From: Pilibacter termitis
GTDB taxonomy: Bacteria > Bacillota > Bacilli > Lactobacillales > Streptococcaceae
Reading direction: 5' to 3'
Assembly (NCBI RefSeq): GCF_900167335.1
Contig: NZ_FUXI01000005.1
Location: forward strand, 29,418-93,417
DNA length: 64,000 nt
Part shown: piece after piece, positions 57,212 through 64,000 of the stretch
Layout of the letters: every line of letters starts with the position of its first letter
How positions within the stretch are numbered: the stretch's first letter is position 1
Made by a program: the position numbers and the translations under genes
Notes under the pieces: generated by a model
The model's database searches: none
Told to the model about the DNA's origin: nothing
Seen by the model: the letters and a program-made list of their open reading frames with translations, nothing else

Positions 57212-57543
57212 GCATGAAAAATTTTGGAAAAGGATTGATTTTTGGGGCAGTCGTAGCTGGTGTTGCAACTCTCTTGACCAATCGCAACAAAGGAGAGGAA
57301 AATAGAAAATTTTTAACTGATTTTATAGACGAGGTAAAAAACGAAGTTGAACAAGGAGTAATTACAACCACAACGATTCGTTTGCAATCTGAAGAAGTCA
57401 AAAAACAGGTAGCAACCGCCTTGCAACCGGCAATGCGAGACATTCAAAAAAGCATCAAAGATTTTCAATTTCAAGCTGAACCACGCATAACGCAAATTCA
57501 AGAGCAGATTGAAACGATTCAAGAACATTTGCCAAAGGTATAA
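57208..57543 (+). CDS. YtxH-like membrane-anchored protein
   Basis: 111 residues. A short hydrophobic N-terminal segment GLIFGAVVAGVATLLT (about 9-24) is followed by a long charged helical tail, as in YtxH-domain proteins found after hit genes in Firmicutes. Function unknown; proposed to be membrane-anchored facing the cytoplasm. AGGAGG before the ATG lies inside hinT; translation is coupled. Confidence 0.75.
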   Translation: MSMKNFGKGLIFGAVVAGVATLLTNRNKGEENRKFLTDFIDEVKNEVEQGVITTTTIRLQSEEVKKQVATALQPAMRDIQKSIKDFQFQAEPRITQIQEQIETIQEHLPKV

Positions 57544-57560
57544 ATTTTAGATACAATAAA

Positions 57561-57613
57561 ACAAAACCGCATGAAATCAACGTTTCTAAAACGAATTTCA
57601 TGCGGTTTTTTTA
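57561..57613. terminator. Bidirectional terminator after hinT-ytxH
   Basis: AAAACCGCATGAAAT/ATTTCATGCGGTTTT perfect 15-bp stem with A/T runs. Confidence 0.9.
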
Positions 57614-57656
57614 TTTTATGTACTGACGAGCAGAATGACTACTCGTCCATTGGCTT

Positions 57657-57746
57657 TTATTTATCGTTTTCTTGTGCTTCACGATTTTGTAACTCTTTGA
57701 TTGCCTTTTCGTAAGCTTCTACTTGCCAAGTTGCTCTTGTATCCAT
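57657..57746 (-). CDS. Small protein of 29 residues
   Basis: A short frame MDTRATWQVEAYEKAIKELQ.. ending AQENDK, starting 9-10 nt after a perfect AAGGAGG. The product is one charged amphipathic helix without a membrane segment. A GACGAG/CTCGTC hairpin and the strong ytxH terminator follow, so it would be the only gene of its transcript, with a long non-coding leader (57747 to about 58260) upstream. No family is recognised. Confidence 0.55.
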   Translation of the reverse strand: MDTRATWQVEAYEKAIKELQNREAQENDK

Positions 57747-58373
57747 AGTCGCAAACCTCCTTAGCTTTTATCCTTGCTCACTCCCCATGATGCAAAGGAC
57801 TTAATGGTCAAGAGTTTTCCCCCTCAACGTGAGTAAGAATATCAAAGGATAAAGACTGGTGCAAGAAAATAACTTTTGTTTTCTGTAAATTTTCATGAAA
57901 AGTAAAATTTCTGTAAATTTATAGAACAAGTATTTTTTTCCTTGAAGTCTCAAGTGTTCCAAATTATAATGAGAGATTTTAAAAATGTCTATCCTTTTAT
58001 TTGTATAATGAGAGTTTCGATTGGAAGACTTCCCACCAAGAGTCATCACGCCAATCTCTTTGGAAATTGGAAAGTCATGAATTATATTATGGAAGAAAAT
58101 AGATAAACGAAAGTGGAATAAAATTCAAATGCTAGACTAATTTTGTAGATTTTACATGAAAAACGCATGAAATGATTACCATTTCGACTTCACTTCAAAT
58201 TTTTGAAACTCGTCCTCCGCAATGATAAAATCCAAGCAGGGACACTCATAAGTTTCCCTGCTCAAAGTCTTTTCTAACATTGTTTTTTTAGAGGTTTTGA
58301 AACCATTCAATTAAGAACACCAAACACCCCTAAAGGACACCTCTAAAAAAACAAACTACAATTTTCAACTTCA
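57747..58373. other. Long intergenic region with hairpins and a CRISPR-repeat-like sequence
   Basis: About 630 bp without a credible longer gene. It holds AGCAGGGA../..TCCCTGCT (about 58233-58262), a stable hairpin. At 58294-58320, GTTTTGAAACCATTCAATT followed by AAGAACAC matches the CRISPR repeat at 63760 (18 of the first 19 bases). PAL-B-like ends (TTTTTTTAGAGG near 58284-58294 and GGACACCTCTAAAAA near 58335-58349) lie on both sides. Confidence 0.55.
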
Positions 58374-59867
58374 TCATCCCACTTGATAAACATCAAAATA
58401 CAATTTCTCAAGTTCTTCTAGCAAATATTTTGGATTCAAATCTTCGCCTGTGGCATTTTTTAAAACGTCTTTTGGTTTTACGCTTGCACCGAATACACGG
58501 ACGTTTTCATCTAGCCATTGTTTGATTGGCAAATACTCGCCACACTTCAGCAATGTGTCAAAATCAAGTGTTTGACTCATTGCGTGCTTCATTTGACTTG
58601 CATACATATAGCCAAGAGCATAGCTTGGGAAATAACCAAAATCACTTGTCCAATGGACATCTTGTAAAATTCCTTCCAAATCATTTTGCGGACGAATCCC
58701 TAAAATCTCCTCGTACTTATCGTTCCAAAGCTCTGGTAATTTTTCTACTGACACATTTTCATTGAACATCATTTTTTCCATTTCATAACGAATGATAATG
58801 TGTAGCACATACGTCAATGTGTCCGCCTCAATGCGAATAAGACTTGATTGACTGCGTTTTAGTCCTGCAAAAAATGTTTCAAAATCAATGTCGTCAAAAC
58901 GACCCTCACAAATTTCTTGGAAACGTGGGTATTGCTTTTTCCAAAAAGATTTATTGGAACCTATCATGATTTCTTGGAATAAAGATTGAGACTCATGAAT
59001 CCCCATGCTCATAGTATTTTTTAACGGGGTATATTCGAAATCTGGTGAAACGTTTTGTTCAAATTGCCCATGTCCTTGCTCGTGGAGAACGCCGAAAATC
59101 CCCATTTGAAAATCCTCTTCATTCCAACGTGACGTAAGGCGTGCATCGTTGTAGTTAAATCCTGTCATAAACGGATGTACTGCCTCGTCTAGTCTACCAC
59201 GTGAAAAATCGAAACCAAGTGCAGTAGAAAGCTCTTTGGCAAAAGAAATCTGAAATTCCTTCGGCACCTTTCGACTCAAAAAGTCCACACGTGGCTCTAT
59301 ACCTTTTTCAGCAATCGTTTGACGAATTTGCATAATGCCCTCACGCACTTTGCCAAACACCTCATCTAAAATTTCAACGGTCATCCCCGGTTCGTATTGA
59401 TTTAGCAAAACATCATAAGGCGTTTTTTCATCTTTTCGCCAAAGTGTGATAAATTCTTTTTGCATAGCAATTAAATTAGCAAGAGAATCTTTGAACAATC
59501 CAAAATCTTTTTGTTCTCGTGCTTTTATCCAGTTTGTAAATGCTTTGGAAGCCTCACGGTTATAAGCCTCGTCTTTTTCAGCAGGAATTACACGTTTTTT
59601 GTCGTATCCTTCTTTTACTTTATCGTAGACTTTTTGCCCTAATTCACTTAATTCCACACGATTTTTGGCAAAATATTCCATTGCCAACGTCATTTTTTCA
59701 CCTGTCATTCGCTCAAACAACAGTTGAGATAAAAATGCGTTTTGTTCTGCTCTGTACTCACTCGCACGCTCTGGCATTCCAGTTTGAATATCCCAACCTG
59801 AAAGTGCAAGGGTTGATTTTAATAGCTCAATTTCTTTTACTAATGCTAAAAATTCTTTTTCTGTCAT
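58374..59867 (-). CDS. M32-family metallocarboxypeptidase
   Basis: 497 residues, all-helical. Zinc motif HEQGH at 262-266 (HEXXH) with the third ligand Glu in HESQSLFQEIMIG near 294, and the family segments DARLTSRW and RIEADTLTYVLHI. A cytoplasmic peptidase that removes C-terminal residues with broad preference. Its ATG overlaps the TGA of the methyltransferase gene (ATGA), so the two are coupled. Confidence 0.93.
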   Translation of the reverse strand: MTEKEFLALVKEIELLKSTLALSGWDIQTGMPERASEYRAEQNAFLSQLLFERMTGEKMTLAMEYFAKNRVELSELGQKVYDKVKEGYDKKRVIPAEKDEAYNREASKAFTNWIKAREQKDFGLFKDSLANLIAMQKEFITLWRKDEKTPYDVLLNQYEPGMTVEILDEVFGKVREGIMQIRQTIAEKGIEPRVDFLSRKVPKEFQISFAKELSTALGFDFSRGRLDEAVHPFMTGFNYNDARLTSRWNEEDFQMGIFGVLHEQGHGQFEQNVSPDFEYTPLKNTMSMGIHESQSLFQEIMIGSNKSFWKKQYPRFQEICEGRFDDIDFETFFAGLKRSQSSLIRIEADTLTYVLHIIIRYEMEKMMFNENVSVEKLPELWNDKYEEILGIRPQNDLEGILQDVHWTSDFGYFPSYALGYMYASQMKHAMSQTLDFDTLLKCGEYLPIKQWLDENVRVFGASVKPKDVLKNATGEDLNPKYLLEELEKLYFDVYQVG

Positions 59868-61057
59868 ACTTCTGTCCCTTTTTCTATTTTTTGTTCTCTT
59901 GGTTTTCTCTTACCCCAATATTGATAATAATCTACTCGCAAAGCACCGTTATACAGCTTACGCTTTTTCGTTGCTTTCGCCCCGAAATGTTCTTCAAACA
60001 TCAAGTCACTCGTCAAAATATATTTACTCCATGTTTCAAGAGGGATTAGCACTTCGCCCATTTCACGATACAGCGGTTTAACCGCACTAAAATCCCCCAA
60101 ACGTTCTCCATAAGGTGGATTGGAAACTAGCACGCCGTACTCTTTCTCCGTATGGAAATCTTGCAAACGCATTTGTTTAAACTCAATATCTTCTGCCACA
60201 CCTGCAAGTCTAGCATTTTCCTTAGCAATCTCAATCAAGCGGTGGTCAATATCTGTCGCCAAAATATCAAGTGTCAAATCTTGCTTGATTTCGCTTCTGG
60301 CAGCCGCCTTGACTTCTGCCAAAACATTCTTGTCAAACCAACCCCATTCCTCAAACTGAAAATTTCTCTTCAGTCCCGGAGCGATATTGCGAGCAATAAG
60401 TGCCGCCTCAATCGGAATTGTCCCACTTCCGCAAGTGAAATCGACAAGTGGCTTGTCTGGATACCAGTTGGTCAACATCATAAGAGCTGCCGCCATATTC
60501 TCTTTGAGCGGAGCACCTCCTTTTTCCGTCCGATAACCACGTTTAAACAAACTACTTCCTGTCGTATCAATCGTAAGTGTGGCAATATCGTTTCTGAGTG
60601 CCACTTCAATTGGGAATTTACTACCTGTTTCAGCTAATGGCACACTTGCCGGACGATGATACACTTCACGCAATTTATTGACTATCGCTTTTTTTGTGAT
60701 AGATTGCACATCTGGCGTAGAAAACAACTTAGACTTAATAGATTTTCCAGCAACAGGAAATTCTGCATCTAATGGCAAAAATTCTTCCCACGCAAGAGCT
60801 TTCACTCCCTCAAATAAACCGTCAAAAGTCGTAGCGGGAAATTCACCAAGAATAATTTTTATTCGATCAGCCGTTCTCAGCCAAACATTTGTACGTGCAA
60901 TATCAACAATTGTCCCTTCAAACAGCACTTTCCCATTTTCAACTTGGCACTCAATCCCAAGATTTCTAATTTCTCGTCCAACCAGTGCCTCCATACCTGC
61001 CGCACAAGCTGCAACTAATTTTAATTTTGTTTCTTTTGTTATCATCTTTTTTCTCAT
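59864..61057 (-). CDS. THUMP-domain rRNA guanine-N2 methyltransferase (RlmL N-half/YpsC-like)
   Basis: 397 residues. An N-terminal THUMP domain (about 50-165) and a Rossmann methyltransferase domain with DFTCGSGTIPIEAA near 199-212 and the catalytic VSNPPYGERLGD near 306-317. Corresponds to the YpsC family, related to the N-terminal half of E. coli RlmL (23S m2G2445). The ATG at 61057 has no strong site; the ATG 12 nt downstream (61045) is an alternative. Confidence 0.9.
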   Translation of the reverse strand: MRKKMITKETKLKLVAACAAGMEALVGREIRNLGIECQVENGKVLFEGTIVDIARTNVWLRTADRIKIILGEFPATTFDGLFEGVKALAWEEFLPLDAEFPVAGKSIKSKLFSTPDVQSITKKAIVNKLREVYHRPASVPLAETGSKFPIEVALRNDIATLTIDTTGSSLFKRGYRTEKGGAPLKENMAAALMMLTNWYPDKPLVDFTCGSGTIPIEAALIARNIAPGLKRNFQFEEWGWFDKNVLAEVKAAARSEIKQDLTLDILATDIDHRLIEIAKENARLAGVAEDIEFKQMRLQDFHTEKEYGVLVSNPPYGERLGDFSAVKPLYREMGEVLIPLETWSKYILTSDLMFEEHFGAKATKKRKLYNGALRVDYYQYWGKRKPREQKIEKGTEV

Positions 61058-61070
61058 TTCAACGTTTTAT

Positions 61071-61385
61071 TTAAATTCGTTTTATATCTCGTTCTGTTTT
61101 GTATTTTAGAAAATCTCCTGCAACTTCCGTATCAAAATCTCGCAATTGTTTCACCACGACATTTTGAATTTCATCAATTGGCACTTTTTCAAATTCAAGA
61201 TTGGCAATGTATTTCTCAACAACTTTTGTAACATTATTTGCCAAATCATTTGCTGCCACAGGATTTTTTGCATATTTCCCATAAGCTGCCGCTTTAAAAA
61301 TCGCTGCTTGAATACGGAATGAATCCCAATAAGCAAGACGACCGTCACGTTTTATTACAAATTTTTCGTACAATTTCATTTCCAT
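61071..61385 (-). CDS. Solitary ATP-cone domain protein
   Basis: 104 residues that form one ATP-cone: FVIKRDGRLAYWDSFRIQAAIFKAA in the first third and VPIDEIQNVVVKQL..FDTEVAGDFLKYKTERD in the last. ATP-cones bind ATP/dATP as N-terminal controls of ribonucleotide reductases and in NrdR. Here no reductase or zinc finger follows; the methyltransferase gene starts 14 bp later. It is either a free-standing ATP-cone regulator or the remnant of a reductase. GGAG-like sequence is weak. Confidence 0.72.
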   Translation of the reverse strand: MEMKLYEKFVIKRDGRLAYWDSFRIQAAIFKAAAYGKYAKNPVAANDLANNVTKVVEKYIANLEFEKVPIDEIQNVVVKQLRDFDTEVAGDFLKYKTERDIKRI

Positions 61386-61543
61386 TTGTCATTCACCTCA
61401 TAGGTATTTTATCATATTCTAGCCATACAAGCATGAAAGGGAGATGATTTTTCGTTTTTCATTTTAATAACAGGTGTTTTTAATAAAAAAACTAGCAATC
61501 TCTTTCTTTTTCCGTTATACTATTTCTCGTGGTTCAATCCACC

Positions 61544-61606
61544 CTTTGACACTTCCTCACTTTGGTCAAAGCATATTACACTCGGGTTTCGCCGATAAAG
61601 GAGAGT
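61544..61606 (+). promoter_or_regulatory. preQ1-II riboswitch
   Basis: P stem CTTTGAC (61544-61550)/GTCAAAG (61565-61571), then the conserved CATATTACAC, hairpin TCGG/CCGA, and AAAGGAGAG which is also the ribosome site of queT. This is the preQ1-II (COG4708 motif) pattern, in which preQ1 binding hides the ribosome site. A TATACT -10 lies at 61516-61521. Confidence 0.9.
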
Positions 61607-61612
61607 TTATTT

Positions 61613-62128
61613 ATGGAACAAACACAAGTAAAAACCAATTCTTTGGTAAAAGTGGCAATCGTCGCAGCACTTTACGTTGCCATTTCATTTGTTGTTGCAC
61701 CTATCGCTAGTGGTGCAATTCAATTTCGTATTGCGGAAATGTTTAATTTCCTCGCTTTTTACAACAAACGCTATATTTTTTCCGTTACGATTGGTTGTAT
61801 GATTTTCAACTTCCTCACCTACGGAATAGTCGACGTTATCGTTGGCGGAGGGTCTACACTTATTTTCGTGACACTTGGGACAATTTTATTCAAGTCCCTT
61901 AAAGGAAAACGTGTCGGTATTGGCTCGATTTCTTACAACTTGCAATTTCTAGTTTTTGCGATTTTCTTTTCGCTTTCTATGATTACAATTGCTTTAGAGC
62001 TACATTATCTTTTCAAAGAACCACTCTTGCTCACTTGGGCAACAACTGCTATTGGTGAGTTTCTGAGTCTACTTATTGGTGGCTGGATTATTGAACAGAT
62101 TGGCAAACGTGTGGATTTGACGCTATAA
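61613..62128 (+). CDS. queT: QueT-family queuosine precursor transporter
   Basis: 171 residues from the ATG at 61613, placed by the riboswitch ribosome site; a longer frame from 61562 reads riboswitch sequence. Five or six membrane helices, with AIQFRIAEMFNFLAFYNKRYIF and NFLTYGIVDVIVGGGSTL typical of QueT (COG4708), a substrate-binding S component of ECF transporters. Imports preQ1 or a related base for tRNA queuosine. Confidence 0.93.
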   Translation: MEQTQVKTNSLVKVAIVAALYVAISFVVAPIASGAIQFRIAEMFNFLAFYNKRYIFSVTIGCMIFNFLTYGIVDVIVGGGSTLIFVTLGTILFKSLKGKRVGIGSISYNLQFLVFAIFFSLSMITIALELHYLFKEPLLLTWATTAIGEFLSLLIGGWIIEQIGKRVDLTL

Positions 62129-62130
62129 AA

Positions 62131-62178
62131 TAAAAAAAATAATCGCTAAGCATATGAAAAATAGCTTAGCGATTTTTG
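62131..62178. terminator. Bidirectional terminator between queT and the DUF2752 gene
   Basis: AATCGCTAAGC/GCTTAGCGATT stem with A/T runs on both sides; overlaps the DUF2752 gene end. Confidence 0.88.
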
Positions 62179-62591
62179 AATAGAAAAGGAATCTTTTCTA
62201 TAACACTTGGCAATATCGCCTGTTCATTAAAATTCATTGGTGGAGTATGCGGAAAAAGTAGCATCATTCTTACTACATATACAAGAAGAAACAAGCTCCC
62301 TACCACTATCCAAAAAGTATTTTTCTGAACAAATAAAAATCTTTTTCTCTGCCAAAATAAGAGGAGCAAAATTGGTACTAGCCAAAAAAGTGGGTGAAAA
62401 AAGAAAGCTGTTGATACTTCGCCATGTAGTAGTGCCAAATACGCTCTTGTCATGCCACAGCCTAAACATGGAATCCCAAGTGTTCTTTTAAAAACGCACC
62501 ATTCATCTGGCATTAAAAGCAAATAGAGCAAAAGGGCAAGAATGCCGATTGCCATTCCTTTGCCCTTTTCATTTTTCAAGAAAGTTTTCAT
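62166..62591 (-). CDS. DUF2752 membrane protein
   Basis: 141 residues from the ATG at 62591, which shares one base with the stop of the upstream gene (TGATG); a TTG 27 nt earlier is less likely. The family motif GIPCLGCGMTRAYLALLHG lies near 39-57, between hydrophobic segments (about 12-28, 60-78, 91-110). DUF2752 proteins have no known function; the CXXCGXTR motif suggests metal or thiol chemistry at the membrane. Confidence 0.85.
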   Translation of the reverse strand: MKTFLKNEKGKGMAIGILALLLYLLLMPDEWCVFKRTLGIPCLGCGMTRAYLALLHGEVSTAFFFHPLFWLVPILLLLFWQRKRFLFVQKNTFWIVVGSLFLLVYVVRMMLLFPHTPPMNFNEQAILPSVIEKIPFLFKNR

Positions 62592-62959
62592 CAAAATTCT
62601 GCAATTCCTTTGCTCCAAACTTTGTTTAACTCACTTTGTAGAATTGCTATATTGACAATTTCCAACCTAAAGATCGCAAGAACAAGATACAAGACAGCAT
62701 TGTCGTTGACAGGTAATCCTGCTTTTTCATTGATTACATTCATCTTTTTAGCTGTCACATACCACCAATAATAGCCGTAAATACCGCAAGTAACAATGGT
62801 TAGGAGTAAAACCATTCCCCCACTAAAGCCTTCTTCATCTCCTATAAGTTCACGAATGTCATTGTGTGTAACCACTAACCAATACATATAGTAAATTCCA
62901 CAAGTAATCAAGCTAAGAATAATGACCAACGCTGGTGATTTCATTTTTTCTGAAGTCAT
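62591..62959 (-). CDS. DUF4234 membrane protein
   Basis: 122 residues. Two related helical hairpins with LITCGIYYMYWL and IVTCGIYGYYWWYVTAKKMN, the typical repeat of DUF4234 proteins, then a C-terminal hydrophobic segment. Function unknown. Overlaps the DUF2752 gene by one base, so the two are coupled and probably work together. Confidence 0.83.
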   Translation of the reverse strand: MTSEKMKSPALVIILSLITCGIYYMYWLVVTHNDIRELIGDEEGFSGGMVLLLTIVTCGIYGYYWWYVTAKKMNVINEKAGLPVNDNAVLYLVLAIFRLEIVNIAILQSELNKVWSKGIAEF

Positions 62960-63145
62960 TTTTCATCCTCCCTTTCTTTTTTTTTGAAATTATTTCCCCT
63001 TTTTATATGCGGAAATAATCTCTTAAAGAAATTTTAACTTTTTTTCGTTTAACTTTCAATAAAAAACTTTCCTTTTTTGAACCTCTCCTTATAAAAACAA
63101 TCCATTTTCTAGTGCATCAGCAAGGTTTACATTCCTCTAAAAACT

Positions 63146-63568
63146 CTATTTCAAATTTGGAAACCAAATTTTAATTTCTCTTTCTGCACTTTCAGGAGAG
63201 TCGCTACCATGTACAATGTTTTGAATTTCATTATTGTCCCAATCACGTCCATAATCGCCACGAATTGTGCCAGGTAGAGCATCTGTTGGCTGAGTGGTTC
63301 CCATCATGACACGGAATCCGTGAATGATATTGACTCCTTCTGCTACAATTGCCACCACATCACCACTTGTCATAAATTCTACCAATTCTGGATAAAAAGA
63401 CTTTTCCACGTGCTCTTGGTAGTGTTGTGCCAAAATTTCTTCCGTTGCTCGGCATTTTTGAATTTCTACGATCACATACCCCTTGCGTTCAATGCGATGT
63501 AATACAGAGCCAATTAATCCACGTCTCACTCCGTCTGGTTTCACTAAAATCAATGTTCTTTCTGTCAT
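63146..63568 (-). CDS. ndk: Nucleoside diphosphate kinase
   Basis: 140 residues from the second of two adjacent ATGs (GGAGG is 7 nt before it, 4 nt before the first at 63571). TLILVKPDGVRRGLIG near 4-19 and the catalytic His in NIVHGSDSPESA near 117. Balances NTP pools with ATP as donor. A fragment like a PAL-B end (CCTCTAAAAACTC) lies just after its stop. The CRISPR array begins about 190 bp upstream. Confidence 0.96.
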   Translation of the reverse strand: MTERTLILVKPDGVRRGLIGSVLHRIERKGYVIVEIQKCRATEEILAQHYQEHVEKSFYPELVEFMTSGDVVAIVAEGVNIIHGFRVMMGTTQPTDALPGTIRGDYGRDWDNNEIQNIVHGSDSPESAEREIKIWFPNLK

Positions 63569-63759
63569 CATAATTCCTCCGTTTTTTCATTAAATACTTG
63601 ATTGAACAATAGTTTACGTCCTTATCATTTTTTGTATCCGTTCACATCTTGTGATATAAGCTATACAAACAGCCTAACGAAACTCTTCACTTTTTTATTT
63701 TAACAAAGATTTATTGGGATTTCTAGTTTTTTAGTGTTCGGTAATAAAACTTTGTCAAA

Positions 63760-63993
63760 ATTTTGGAACCATTCAATTTTACACGACTCTAAAACAGAAA
63801 GATTTCTCGATTTCATGCAAATCTAGTTTTGGAACCATTCAATTTAACACGACTCTAAAACCGAAAATTTATGAAACGCTCGGTCATATTCGTTTTGGAA
63901 CCATTCAATTTAACACAACTCTAAAACGGATATAGAGCAAAAGCAAAATCGGTAACAGTTTTGGAACCATTCAATTTAACACAACTCTAAAAC
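63760..63993 (-). CRISPR. CRISPR array, leader-distal end, type II-A-like repeat
   Basis: Four 36-bp repeats at 63760-63795, 63826-63861, 63892-63927 and 63958-63993, with three 30-bp spacers; a fourth spacer is cut by the window end. The repeat reads GTTTTGGAACCATTCAAT.. on the plus strand, so the usual form GTTTTAGAG.. lies on the minus strand. The repeat at 63760 is degenerate (first base A, extra T, CACGACTC), as expected for the end far from the leader, and the second shares the CACGACTC variant. The leader, and any cas genes, would lie beyond 64000. Confidence 0.95.
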
Positions 63994-64000
63994 TTATTTA

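Noticed and set aside
57801..58049. 82-codon minus-strand frame in the gap before the M32 gene
   Set aside because: No ribosome site, unusual composition, and overlap with hairpin-rich leader sequence.
58294..58373. A functional tracrRNA on the plus strand
   Set aside because: Only the upper anti-repeat part is similar; the lower stem and nexus (AAGTTAAAATAAGGC-like) and cas9 are absent. Kept as a finding, not as a gene.

Overview
The window looks like a chromosomal segment of a low-GC Gram-positive bacterium of the Lactobacillales, most like the Enterococcaceae. Signs for this are CodY, HslUV, the Ecs transporter, a DUF1912-type protein, a preQ1-II riboswitch before queT, CcpA cre-like and PurR-box-like sites, and a type II-A-like CRISPR repeat. 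The genus cannot be fixed from sequence alone. No rRNA or tRNA gene was seen.

Layout. 1-7.1 kb: housekeeping genes on the minus strand (rarA partial at the left edge, a YheA-like protein, pbp2A, an RluA-type pseudouridine synthase, argS). 7.2-9.2 kb: argR, a Cof-type HAD phosphatase and a YxjI/LURP-one protein on the plus strand. 9.2-18.7 kb: an A+T-rich accessory island on the minus strand with a lactococcin-972-like bacteriocin, its DUF1430 membrane protein and ABC ATPase, and two further small ABC systems. The island abuts a 5'-deleted macB permease remnant. 19.3-34.3 kb: a ureide (allantoate) degradation cluster in two minus-strand units. The first is gcl, a hydroxypyruvate-isomerase-like gene, hydroxypyruvate reductase, glycerate kinase and a cupin. 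The second is allC, an MFS transporter, allE, allD, fdrA/allF, ylbE/allG and DUF2877/allH. A divergent pucR regulator sits at 34.7 kb. An alpha-carbonic anhydrase and a second MFS paralogue follow. 39.9-63.6 kb: core genes (ligA, rpsT, NCS2 purine permease, HAD, isochorismatase, aldose epimerase, codY, hslUV, trmFO, topA, ecsAB, hinT, M32 carboxypeptidase, an RlmL-like methyltransferase, a solitary ATP-cone protein, queT, ndk). 63.76 kb to the end: the leader-distal end of a CRISPR array.

How the ureide genes fit together. AllC, AllE and AllD would take allantoate through ureidoglycine and ureidoglycolate to oxalurate, and the AllFGH complex would yield oxamate plus carbamoyl phosphate. Gcl, the isomerase, the reductase and the kinase form a glyoxylate-to-phosphoglycerate branch. 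No allantoinase, carbamate kinase or recognisable ureidoglycolate lyase is in the window.

The most unusual content is two families of palindromic intergenic repeats. Family A (called PAL-A here) has 25 full copies of about 121-123 bp (one of 183 bp) and one half copy. Arm and apex sequences vary from copy to copy but keep complementarity. Copies are nearly always oriented with the flanking gene and often begin at a stop codon. One sits precisely inside the loop of a family-B element, and one is a clean recombinant of two neighbours. Family B (PAL-B) is MITE-like, with GGGYACCTCTAAAAACTC termini and apparent 4-bp target duplications. Family A resembles in style the EFAR palindromic repeats known from Enterococcus faecalis; whether it is the same family was not tested.
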